A stretch of 64,000 bases of DNA from Burkholderiales bacterium (GTDB lineage Bacteria; Pseudomonadota; Gammaproteobacteria; Burkholderiales; Burkholderiaceae_C), in NCBI GenBank assembly GCA_016223165.1, contig JACRPO010000009.1, positions 558,001 to 622,000 on the forward strand, given 5' to 3'. Each line of letters begins with the position of its first letter. The stretch's first letter is position 1. The notes under the pieces were generated by a model, which had not been told where the DNA came from, did not search any database, and worked only from the letters and a program-made list of their open reading frames with translations. Both the position numbers and the translations under genes were made by a program. Positions 38,958-47,453 of this stretch are shown here, piece after piece.

Positions 38958-40246
38958 AGTCGCTGCTGATGCTGGCCGCGCAGAGCGCCTGGAACCGCCG
39001 CGGCACGCTGGCGTTGGTGATGCTGTCGATGGCGCTCGCCACCGCCTTGCTGCTGACGCTGGAGCGGCTGCGCACCGACATCCGCGCCAGCTTCTCGCAG
39101 GCGGTGAGCGGCACCGACCTCGTGGTCGGCGCGCGCACGGGCGGCGTGCAGCTGATGCTGCACGCGGTGTTCCGCGTCGGCGGCGCGACGAACACGGTGA
39201 AGACCGCGAGCCTGAAGGACATCGCCGCGCACCGCGCCGTGGCCTGGCTCGTGCCGCTGGCGCTCGGCGACTCGCACCGCGGCTTTCCGGTGCTGGGCAC
39301 GAGCCCGGAGTACTTCGCGCGCTTCCTCTACGGCGACCGCCAGCCGCTCGCGCTGCGCGAAGGCCGCGCCTTCGCCGGCACGCTCGACGGCCTGTACGAG
39401 GCCGTGCTCGGCGCCGAGGTGGCCGAGGCGCTGCGGTACCGCCTCGGCCAGCGCATCACGCTCAGCCACGGCTTGCAGCCGGCGGCGGGCGCGCAGGGGA
39501 TATCGGCCAGCGAGCATGCCGACAAGCCCTTCACCGTCGTCGGCGTGCTGGCGCGCACCGGCACGCCGGTGGACCGCACGGTGCACGTGAGCCTGCAGGC
39601 CATCGAGGCCATCCACCTCGAGTGGTCCGGCGGCGCGCCGGTGCCCGGCATGCGCATCCCGCCCGAGGCGGCGCGCAAGTTCGACCTCGAACCGAAGCAG
39701 GTGACGGCGGCGCTCGTCGGCCTGAAGAACCGCGTCGCCGTCTTCAACGTGCAGCGCTTCGTCGCGCAATACGAGGGCGAGCCGCTGATGGCGGTGTTGC
39801 CCGGCGTGGCGCTCGACGACCTGTGGTCGGCGGTGGGCCTGGGCGAACGCGCGCTGCTGGCCATCTCGGCGCTGGTGGCGCTGGTGAGCCTGGCCTCGCT
39901 CGTGGCGGTGGTGCTGGCGGGCCTGAACGAACGACGGCGCGAGCTGGCCGTGCTGCGCGCCGTGGGCGCCGGGCCGCGGCACGTGCTCGCGCTGCTCGCC
40001 GCCGAGGGCGCCTGGGTGACGCTCGTCGGCGCGCTGCTCGGCGCCGCGGCGGCCGCGCTGGCCGTGTGGGCCGCGGCGCCGTGGCTGCAGGCGCAGTTCG
40101 GCATCGCGCTGCAATGGGAGGCCCCGACCTCGGCGCAGTGGGGCCTCTTCGTCGCCGTGCTTGCGGCGGGTATGCTTGCCAGCCTCGTGCCCGGCTGGCG
40201 CGCCTACCGGCTCTCGCTCGCCGACGGGCTCTCGCCGAGGCTTTGA
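38954..40246 (+). CDS. FtsX-like ABC permease
   Basis: 430 residues: N-terminal membrane segment, a large periplasmic MacB-like domain (DLVVGARTGGVQLMLHAVFR) and three C-terminal membrane segments with the FtsX motif NERRRELAVLRAVGA. Such permeases often do not transport small solutes but transmit ATP energy to periplasmic partners. With the ATPase and the DUF2796 and DUF3299 proteins it forms a Zrg-like system. Confidence 0.9.
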   Translation: MKSLLMLAAQSAWNRRGTLALVMLSMALATALLLTLERLRTDIRASFSQAVSGTDLVVGARTGGVQLMLHAVFRVGGATNTVKTASLKDIAAHRAVAWLVPLALGDSHRGFPVLGTSPEYFARFLYGDRQPLALREGRAFAGTLDGLYEAVLGAEVAEALRYRLGQRITLSHGLQPAAGAQGISASEHADKPFTVVGVLARTGTPVDRTVHVSLQAIEAIHLEWSGGAPVPGMRIPPEAARKFDLEPKQVTAALVGLKNRVAVFNVQRFVAQYEGEPLMAVLPGVALDDLWSAVGLGERALLAISALVALVSLASLVAVVLAGLNERRRELAVLRAVGAGPRHVLALLAAEGAWVTLVGALLGAAAAALAVWAAAPWLQAQFGIALQWEAPTSAQWGLFVAVLAAGMLASLVPGWRAYRLSLADGLSPRL

Positions 40247-40276
40247 GCGCCACGGCAGCCGCTGCCACACCACATC

Positions 40277-40906
40277 ATGAAGTCACCCCGCACCGCCGCC
40301 TTGTTCTTCACGACGCTGCTGCTGGCGGCGCCGCTCGCCTCGGCGCAGGCGCCGGCGGGCGTGCCGCTGATGAAGGAGCCGATCAAGCCGGGCGCGGCGG
40401 CATCGGCATCCTCGGCATCGGCAGCCTTGCCCGGCAAGCCCGGCGCGCCGCGCACCATCACCTGGGATGCGCTGGTGCCGCCCAACTGGGACCCGTTCAA
40501 GGACTTCAAGGGCCTGAACTTCCAGTTGATGGACGACGGCGACCCGCGCGCGATGCAGTTCCTGAAGCGCATGCGCGAGGTCTGGGACAACGCGCCGCCG
40601 AACCCGCAGGTGGTGGGGCAGGACGTGCGCATCCCCGGTTTCGTGGTGCCGCTGGAGGACAGCAAGGAAGGGATGAAGGAGTTCCTGCTCGTGCCCTACT
40701 TCGGCGCCTGCATCCACAGCCCGCCGCCGCCGGCCAACCAGATCATCCACGTGCTGCCGAAGTCGCCGGCCAAGGGCCTGCGCTCGATGGACACGGTATG
40801 GATCAGCGGCCGCATCAGCACCGTGCGCACCGACTCGTTCATGGGCGCGGCAAGCTATCGCATCGAGGCCGTGGACGTCGCGCCGTACCAGGAAAAGGCC
40901 AGGTGA
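40277..40906 (+). CDS. DUF3299 periplasmic protein
   Basis: 209 residues with a signal peptide ending ASAQA. The conserved part includes ITWDALVPPNWDP, IPGFVVPLEDSKEGMKEFLLVPYFGACIHSPPPPANQ (given by its ends IPGFVVPLE and ACIHSPPPPANQ) and VWISGRISTVRTDS. The Cys-Ile-His-(Ser/Thr)-Pro-Pro-Pro motif could bind metal. DUF3299 proteins accompany DUF2796/ABC clusters, which supports a joint role in metal handling. Confidence 0.85.
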   Translation: MKSPRTAALFFTTLLLAAPLASAQAPAGVPLMKEPIKPGAAASASSASAALPGKPGAPRTITWDALVPPNWDPFKDFKGLNFQLMDDGDPRAMQFLKRMREVWDNAPPNPQVVGQDVRIPGFVVPLEDSKEGMKEFLLVPYFGACIHSPPPPANQIIHVLPKSPAKGLRSMDTVWISGRISTVRTDSFMGAASYRIEAVDVAPYQEKAR

Positions 40907-40973
40907 CGCCCCGCGCCACGCCCGCCACGCCCGTCGTGCACGCACGGCGCACGGCGGCGGCTGCCGCGTGCCG

Positions 40974-41134
40974 AGAGGCTGAGCGTCTTTCGATCATGCC
41001 CGCTCATCACGCCAGAAGGCGCCCGCTCGTCGCTGCAAATGCTCGCCATGGCGCGGGCTATGGCTCGCATTGGCGCCTAGATCGGACGCCTTCTGGCGCG
41101 TTGCTCGGGCACGCTCGAAAAGCGCTCAGCCTCT
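40974..41134. repeat. Dispersed palindromic element, copy A
   Basis: A 161-base near-palindrome. Outer stem AGAGGCTGAGCG pairs perfectly with CGCTCAGCCTCT; an inner stem CGCCAGAAGGCG (41010-41021) pairs perfectly with CGCCTTCTGGCG (41087-41098); the centre is imperfectly symmetric. The reverse complement of its core aligns closely with copy B at 63669-63825. It ends one base before the ATG of the AI-2E family transporter gene. Confidence 0.8.
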
Positions 41135-41135
41135 G

Positions 41136-42251
41136 ATGCGCCACCGCCACCTGGCCCCGGCCGGCGCGCGCGACCTCGCGCGCACCACCTTCGCGGTGCT
41201 GTTCATCGGGGCGCTGCTCGGGGCCTCGCTGTGGATCCTGCGGCCATTCCTCGGCCCGACGATCTGGGCCACGATGGTCGTGGTGGCGACGTGGCCGGTG
41301 ATGACGCGGCTACAGCGCTGGCTGTGGGGCCGGCGCGCGCTGGCCGCCTCGGTGATGACGCTCCTGCTGCTGCTGCTGTTCGTCGTCCCGCTGGTGCTGG
41401 CCATCGTCACCATCGTCGACAACGCCGACCGGCTGGTCGACTGGGCCCGCTTCGTGGCCACCTGGCGCCCCGGCGAGCACCCGCCGGAGTGGCTGCGCAA
41501 CCTGCCGCTCATCGGCAGCACGGCCGAGACGCTGTGGGCGCATGTCGAGACCTACCTGCGTGCGCTCGGGCTCGCCGACCTCATGCCCAAGCTCACGCCC
41601 TATGCCGGCAACGTGACGAGGTGGTTCGTTTCCGAGATCGGCAGCATCGGCCTCGTGCTCGTGCAGTTCCTGATGACGGTGGCGATCGCGGCCGTCCTGT
41701 ACTCGCTCGGCGAGGAGGGCGCCGACCACGTGCGCCGCTTCGCGCTGCGCCTGGCCGGCGAGCGCGGCGCCGGTGCGGTGCAGCTGGCGGGCGACGCCAT
41801 CCGCGGCGTCGCGCTCGGTGTCGGCGTGACGGCGGTGGTGCAGTCGGTGGTGGCCGGCCTTGGCCTGGCGCTCGCCGGCATCCCCTTCGCCGGGCTGCTG
41901 ACGGCGCTGATGTTCATGCTCTGCATCGCGCAGGTGGGGCCGCTGCCGGTGCTGGTTCCAGCGCTCATCTGGGCCTTCTACGACGGCCACCCGGGCTGGG
42001 GCATCTTCCTCGTCGTCATCTCGGTGGCGGTGACGACGCTGGACAACGTGCTGCGCCCGTTCCTCATCCGCATGGGCGCGGACCTGCCACTGCTGCTGAT
42101 CTTCGCCGGCGTCATCGGCGGCCTCCTCGCCTTCGGCCTCGTCGGCATCTTCGTCGGGCCGGTGGTGCTGGCGGTGGCTTACACGCTGCTCGAGGCGTGG
42201 ATGGGGGACGTCGAGGTCCCGCATGTCGAGCCGGGGCCCTGGAAGGACTGA
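41136..42251 (+). CDS. AI-2E family transporter (PerM/YdiK-like)
   Basis: 371 residues with about eight membrane segments. Family stretches include WATMVVVATWPVMTRLQ, GVGVTAVVQSVVAGLGLALAG and LDNVLRPFLIRMGADLP. The AI-2E family covers exporters of autoinducer-2 and permeases with other roles; substrate cannot be assigned. The ATG at 41136 gives the family N-terminus; upstream in-frame sequence belongs to the palindromic repeat. The C-terminal tail is GDVEVPHVEPGPWKD. Confidence 0.88.
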   Translation: MRHRHLAPAGARDLARTTFAVLFIGALLGASLWILRPFLGPTIWATMVVVATWPVMTRLQRWLWGRRALAASVMTLLLLLLFVVPLVLAIVTIVDNADRLVDWARFVATWRPGEHPPEWLRNLPLIGSTAETLWAHVETYLRALGLADLMPKLTPYAGNVTRWFVSEIGSIGLVLVQFLMTVAIAAVLYSLGEEGADHVRRFALRLAGERGAGAVQLAGDAIRGVALGVGVTAVVQSVVAGLGLALAGIPFAGLLTALMFMLCIAQVGPLPVLVPALIWAFYDGHPGWGIFLVVISVAVTTLDNVLRPFLIRMGADLPLLLIFAGVIGGLLAFGLVGIFVGPVVLAVAYTLLEAWMGDVEVPHVEPGPWKD

Positions 42252-42330
42252 AGCTGGGCTGAACCTCGCGAGCGCAGAACGTTCTTGGTCGCTTGACATG
42301 ATCCGGTTCGCACTGCGACGTGCCGTGGCG

Positions 42331-42611
42331 GGATCGGGCCGACGGGGCGCCCTGCGCTGCTCGTGTCCTCTTCCGGCGGCCCGGCTCGCAAGCTCGCAGG
42401 GCCCCCGGATGCCCCCTTTACCTCGCTGCGCAGGGCGCCCCGTCGGCCCGATCCGGCACCAGCGGTGGCATGCCCTCGTCGAACGCAACCGTCGGTGCCC
42501 GCCGAGGACGCCGGGTGGTCGACTCAGCGAGGTCAAGGGGGCATTCGGGCGCCCTGCGAGCTTGCGAGCCGGGCGGCCGAAAGAGGACACGAGCAGAGCC
42601 GACCACCCGGC
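42331..42611. repeat. Nested inverted repeat: two 71-bp copies, each inside its own perfect hairpin stem
   Basis: 42357-42427 and 42526-42596 are inverted copies with 5 mismatches in 71 (GCTCGTGTCCTCTT... to ...ACCTCGCT). The left copy is bracketed by a perfect 27-bp inverted repeat (42331-42357 with 42428-42454, beginning GGATCGGGCCGACGGG). The right copy is bracketed by a different perfect 12-bp repeat (GCCGGGTGGTCG at 42510-42521 with its complement at 42600-42611). Nothing coding is supported here; open frames across it are by-products of high GC. Confidence 0.85.
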
Positions 42612-42674
42612 GGCCTCGGCGCGCCACGGCCTCGGCGCGCCCCGACCTCGCCACGCCACGGCCTCGCCACGCCA
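42611..42674 (+). repeat. Four degenerate 16-bp tandem repeats
   Basis: Units CGGCCTCGGCGCGCCA, CGGCCTCGGCGCGCCC, CGACCTCGCCACGCCA and CGGCCTCGCCACGCCA run directly one after another, with a partial fifth. They start at the right end of the nested inverted repeat and fill most of the space to the livH ribosome binding site. Confidence 0.8.
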
Positions 42675-42738
42675 CCGCCTGGTCGCAGCAGCACCGCGAC
42701 GGGCAAGCCGGCCTGCCTGAGAGAGAGCAAGACCAGCC

Positions 42739-43668
42739 ATGGGTTTCTTCCTCGAAGCACTGATCGGCGGCCTGATGAGCGGCATGCTCTACGGCCTCGT
42801 GGCGCTCGGCTTCGTGCTCATCTTCAAGGCCAGCGGCGTCTTCAACTTCGCGCAGGGCGCGATGGTGCTGTTCGCGGCGCTGGCGATGGCGCGCTTCTCG
42901 GAGTGGGCGCCCGGGCTGCTCGGCTTCCAGAGCAAGGTGCTAGCCAACCTGCTCGCCTTCGTCGGCGCGATGCTGCTGATGGTGGCGCTGGCCTGGCTGA
43001 TCGAGCGGCTCGTGCTCGGCAAGCTCGTCAACCAGGAAGGCATCACGCTGCTGATGGCCACGCTCGGCATCACCTACTTCATGGACGGCTTCGGGCAGAC
43101 GCTCTTCGGCAGCGACATCTACAAGATCGACGTCGGCCTGCCCAAGGACCCGATTTTCCTGCTCGAGTCGATGTTCCAGGGCGGCGTGCTCGTCAACAAG
43201 GAAGACCTCTACGCCGCCGTCATCGCCGCCGCGCTGGTGGTGGTGCTGACGCTGTTCTTCCAGTACACCGGCACCGGCCGCGCGCTGCGCGCCGTCGCCG
43301 ACGACCACCAGGCGGCACAGAGCATCGGCATTCCGCTCAACCGCGTCTGGGTCATCGTGTGGAGCGTGGCCGGCTTCACGGCGCTCGTGGCCGGCATCAT
43401 CTGGGGCAGCAAGCTCGGCGTGCAGTTCTCGCTCTCGACGCTGGCGCTGAAGGCGCTGCCGGTGGTCATCCTCGGCGGGCTCACCTCGGTGCCCGGGGCC
43501 ATCATCGGTGGGCTGCTGCTGGGCGTCGGCGAAAAGCTCTCCGAGGTCTTCATCGGGCCGATGGTCGGCGGCGGCATCGAGATCTGGTTCGGCTACGTGC
43601 TGGTGTTGTTCGTGCTTCTCGTGCGGCCGCAGGGGCTGTTCGGCGAGAAGATCATCGACCGCGTCTGA
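42739..43668 (+). CDS. livH: Branched-chain amino acid type ABC permease LivH
   Basis: 309 residues with about eight membrane segments. Motifs are SGMLYGLVALGFVLIFKASGV, FNFAQGAMV and the cytoplasmic loop GRALRAVADDHQAAQSIGI that contacts the ATPase, plus GGLTSVPGAIIGG. GAGAGAG precedes the ATG. Together with LivM it forms the membrane channel. The solute may be an aromatic or other carboxylic acid rather than a branched-chain amino acid, given the CoA-ligase-like gene downstream. Confidence 0.92.
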   Translation: MGFFLEALIGGLMSGMLYGLVALGFVLIFKASGVFNFAQGAMVLFAALAMARFSEWAPGLLGFQSKVLANLLAFVGAMLLMVALAWLIERLVLGKLVNQEGITLLMATLGITYFMDGFGQTLFGSDIYKIDVGLPKDPIFLLESMFQGGVLVNKEDLYAAVIAAALVVVLTLFFQYTGTGRALRAVADDHQAAQSIGIPLNRVWVIVWSVAGFTALVAGIIWGSKLGVQFSLSTLALKALPVVILGGLTSVPGAIIGGLLLGVGEKLSEVFIGPMVGGGIEIWFGYVLVLFVLLVRPQGLFGEKIIDRV

Positions 43669-43686
43669 GCATCGAAAGAAAAGAAG

Positions 43687-44766
43687 ATGCTCTACCGCGA
43701 GAACGGCCAGTTCAAGACCAGCTACACGAGCGACCAGCAGGTCTTCCCGATCGCGCAGGACCGCATCGCCATCGCGCTGCTGCTCGCCTTCGCGATCGTC
43801 GGCGTGCCGCTGCTGGTGCAGGACGACTACCTCTTCCGCGCCATCCTGATCCCCTTCCTCATCCTGGCGCTGGCGGCGCTCGGCCTCAATATCCTCGTCG
43901 GCTACTGCGGGCAGATCTCGCTCGGCACCGGTGCCTTCATGGCCGTGGGCGCGTACGCGGCCTACAACCTCTTCGTGCGCATCGACGGCATGCCGCTCAT
44001 CGTGGCGCTGCTCGCGGGCGGCTTCTTCGCGATGGTCACCGGCGTGCTCTTCGGCATCCCGAGCCTGCGCATCAAGGGCCTGTACCTGGCGGTGGCGACG
44101 CTGGCGGCGCAGTTCTTCTGGGACTGGGCCTTCCTGCGCATCAAGTGGTTCACCAACAACTCGAGCTCGGGCTCGGTGAACGTGTCCAACCTGTCGCTGT
44201 TCGGCTGGGGCATCGACACGCCGGCCGAGAAGTACCTCTTCTGCCTGGGCATGCTGATCGCCTTCTCGCTCGCCGCCAAGAACCTGGTGCGCAGCCACAT
44301 CGGGCGCGAATGGATGGCCATCCGCGACATGGACGTGGCCGCCGCCGTCATCGGCATCCGGCCCGTCTACGCCAAGCTCACGGCCTTCGCGGTGTCGAGC
44401 TTCATCGTCGGCGTGGCCGGCGCCATGTGGGGCTTCGTGCACCTCGGCTCCTGGGAGCCGGCGGCGTTCTCGATCGACCGCTCGTTCCAGCTGCTCTTCA
44501 TGATCATCATCGGCGGCCTCGGCTCGATCATGGGCAGCTTCTTCGGCGCCTTCTTCATCGTCGTGCTGCCGATCTTCCTCAACCAGTTCCTGCCCTGGGC
44601 CGGCGACCTGGTGGGCGTGACCATCAGCACCGCCGCCATCTCGCACACCGAGTTCATGCTCTTCGGCGCCCTCATCGTCTTCTTCCTCATCGTCGAGCCG
44701 CACGGGTTGGCCCGGTTGTGGTCCACGGCCAAGGAGAAGATGCGCCTGTGGCCCTTCCCGCACTGA
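43687..44766 (+). CDS. livM: Branched-chain amino acid type ABC permease LivM
   Basis: 359 residues with a longer than usual N-terminus, then membrane segments containing ALAALGLNILVGYCGQISLG, GAFMAVGAYAAY, the loop GREWMAIRDMDVAAAVIGI and MIIIGGLGSIMGSFFGA. It follows livH by 18 bases. Partner of LivH in the transporter. Confidence 0.92.
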   Translation: MLYRENGQFKTSYTSDQQVFPIAQDRIAIALLLAFAIVGVPLLVQDDYLFRAILIPFLILALAALGLNILVGYCGQISLGTGAFMAVGAYAAYNLFVRIDGMPLIVALLAGGFFAMVTGVLFGIPSLRIKGLYLAVATLAAQFFWDWAFLRIKWFTNNSSSGSVNVSNLSLFGWGIDTPAEKYLFCLGMLIAFSLAAKNLVRSHIGREWMAIRDMDVAAAVIGIRPVYAKLTAFAVSSFIVGVAGAMWGFVHLGSWEPAAFSIDRSFQLLFMIIIGGLGSIMGSFFGAFFIVVLPIFLNQFLPWAGDLVGVTISTAAISHTEFMLFGALIVFFLIVEPHGLARLWSTAKEKMRLWPFPH

Positions 44767-44892
44767 GGCGTCGGGGACACGGCGGGTGCTCATGCGCGTA
44801 AACCCCGAATGCACTCCTTCGCACCAGACGTTCTAACGCTGACGTTCCACACCGCACGGACGCGTGCACTTCCCCACCCTTCGGAGGCAGAC

Positions 44893-46224
44893 ATGAAGTT
44901 TCGAATCCTCGCCAGGACCACTGCAGTGAGCGTGGCGCTCGCCGCAACCGTCGCGAGCAGCGCCTGGGCCCAGGCCAAGGAGCAGTTCTTCCCGGCGCTG
45001 GTCTATCGCACCGGCGCCTATGCCCCGAACGGCGTGCCGTTCGCCAACGGCTACATCGACTACCTGAAGCTCACCAACGCGCGCGGCGGCATCAACGGCG
45101 TCAAGGTGATCTGGGAGGAGTGCGAGACCGGCTACGCCACCGACCGCGGCGTCGAGTGCTACGAACGCCTGAAGGGCAAGCATGGCGGCGCCACGGTGAT
45201 CCACCCGCTTTCCACCGGCATCACTTTCGCGCTCACCGAGAAGGTGCCCACCGACAAGATCCCGCTCATCACCGCCGGCTACGGCCGCAGCGAGAGCACG
45301 GACGGCATGGTCTTCAAGTGGAACTTCCCGCTCACCGGGACCTACTGGGACGCCGCCGACATCCTGCTGCAGCACATCGCCAAGAAGGAAGGCAGCTTCG
45401 ACAAGCTCAAGGGCAAGAAGATCGCCCTCGTCTACCACGACAGCCCCTACGGCAAGGAGCCGATCGCGCTGTTGCAGAACCGCGCCGCGATGCACGGCTA
45501 CGAGCTGCAGCTGCTGCCGGTGGCGCACCCCGGCGTCGAGCAGAAGGCGACCTGGCTGCAGATCCGGCAGAACCGCCCCGACTACGTCTTCCTGTGGGGC
45601 TGGGGCGTGATGAACAGCACCGCGATCAAGGAAGCCGTGGCCACCGGCTACCCGCGCGACAAGATGTACGGCGTGTGGTGGGCGGGCGCCGAACCCGACG
45701 TCAAGGACGTCGGCGACGGTGCCAAGGGCTACAACGCGCTGGCGCTGCAGCACGGTGCCGAGCCCAACTCGGCCGTCGTCAAGGAGGTGCTGGAGAAGGT
45801 GCACGCCAAGGGCCAGGGCACGGGCCCGAAGGAGGAAGTGGGCCAGGTGCTGTACATGCGCGGCCTGATGGCGGCCCTGCTCTCGGTGGAAGGCGTGCGC
45901 CGCGCGCAGGACCGCTTCGGCAAGGGCAAGGTGGTGACGGGCGAGCAGGCGCGCTGGGGCTACGAGAACCTGGCGCTCGACCAGGGCAAGCTCGACGCGC
46001 TCGGCTTCAAGGGCGTGCTGCGCCCCATCAGCACGAGCTGCGCCGACCACCGCGGCGAGGTGTGGGCGCGCGTGCACACCTGGGACGGCACCAAGTGGGC
46101 CTTCACCTCCGACTGGATCCAGGCCGACCAGTCGGTGATCAAGCCGATGATCAAGAGCGCCGCCGACAAGTACGCCGGCGAGAAGAAGCTGCCGCGGCGC
46201 GACGCCAAGGACTGCTCGGCCTGA
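44893..46224 (+). CDS. ABC transporter substrate-binding protein (LivK-like, type 1 periplasmic fold)
   Basis: 443 residues with a signal peptide ending SAWAQA. The mature protein has YIDYLKLTNARGGINGVKV, IPLITAGYGRSESTDGMVF, KIALVYHDSPYGKEPIALL and VYF-type segments of the receptor family, and is longer than LivK. GGAGG lies before the ATG. Placed between livM and livF it supplies the ligand; the extra length is common in receptors that accompany CoA-ligase genes. Confidence 0.9.
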   Translation: MKFRILARTTAVSVALAATVASSAWAQAKEQFFPALVYRTGAYAPNGVPFANGYIDYLKLTNARGGINGVKVIWEECETGYATDRGVECYERLKGKHGGATVIHPLSTGITFALTEKVPTDKIPLITAGYGRSESTDGMVFKWNFPLTGTYWDAADILLQHIAKKEGSFDKLKGKKIALVYHDSPYGKEPIALLQNRAAMHGYELQLLPVAHPGVEQKATWLQIRQNRPDYVFLWGWGVMNSTAIKEAVATGYPRDKMYGVWWAGAEPDVKDVGDGAKGYNALALQHGAEPNSAVVKEVLEKVHAKGQGTGPKEEVGQVLYMRGLMAALLSVEGVRRAQDRFGKGKVVTGEQARWGYENLALDQGKLDALGFKGVLRPISTSCADHRGEVWARVHTWDGTKWAFTSDWIQADQSVIKPMIKSAADKYAGEKKLPRRDAKDCSA

Positions 46225-46243
46225 GCACCTGACGGCGACTCGG

Positions 46244-46317
46244 GGGCCCGCAGCGCGGGCCCTCTTCCAAGCACCGCGCGTAGGCCTCGCAAGCCTCGCG
46301 TGGGGTGCTTGGAAGAG
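46244..46317. terminator. Two adjacent hairpins between receptor gene and livF
   Basis: GGGCCCGC-AGC-GCGGGCCC occupies 46244-46262 and is followed by TCTTCC. A second palindrome, CTCTTCCAAGCACC (46262-46275) with its perfect complement at 46304-46317, encloses a further AGGC/GCCT pair. The second ends 12 bases before the livF ATG, so it is expected to affect livF expression, for example by partial termination or message stabilisation of the highly needed receptor. Confidence 0.55.
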
Positions 46318-46329
46318 CGGCAAGGCACC

Positions 46330-47147
<818 letters not shown>

Positions 47148-47148
<1 letters not shown>

Positions 47149-47453
47149 TGGCTGACCACGACGACACCGACTTCGGCTTCGCGCCGCCGCCCTTCAAGCC
47201 CGAAGAGGCGTTGGTGCAGATCAGGCGCGCATTGCGCGACCTGAAGCTCGCCGAGCGCGGCAACGCCTACGAGCTGCGCGGCAAGCGCGTGCTCGAGCTG
47301 GCGCCGGCCGCGGACTCGATCGCCGTGAAGATCGCGCGCAAGCTCGCGCTCACGCCCGAGTGGGACCGGCAGGCCGTCTCGTCGGCGGCGGCGCAGCGCA
47401 AGCTGATCGACGAAGTGAAGAAGCGCCTCGCGCGCTGGGAACAGGAGGACTGA
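47148..47453 (+). CDS. Small conserved protein of the liv cluster, function unknown
   Basis: 101 residues, hydrophilic and mostly helical, beginning MADHDDTDFGFAPPPFKPEE and ending KKRLARWEQED. It overlaps both neighbours by TGATG, which argues for a real, co-translated gene. No domain was recognised. Position before the ligase-like gene suggests a role as an accessory of that enzyme or of the transporter. Confidence 0.7.

Noticed and set aside
42252..42738. Open frames across the nested repeat as hypothetical proteins
   Set aside because: They read through inverted repeats on both strands and show no start signals; the repeat structure explains them.
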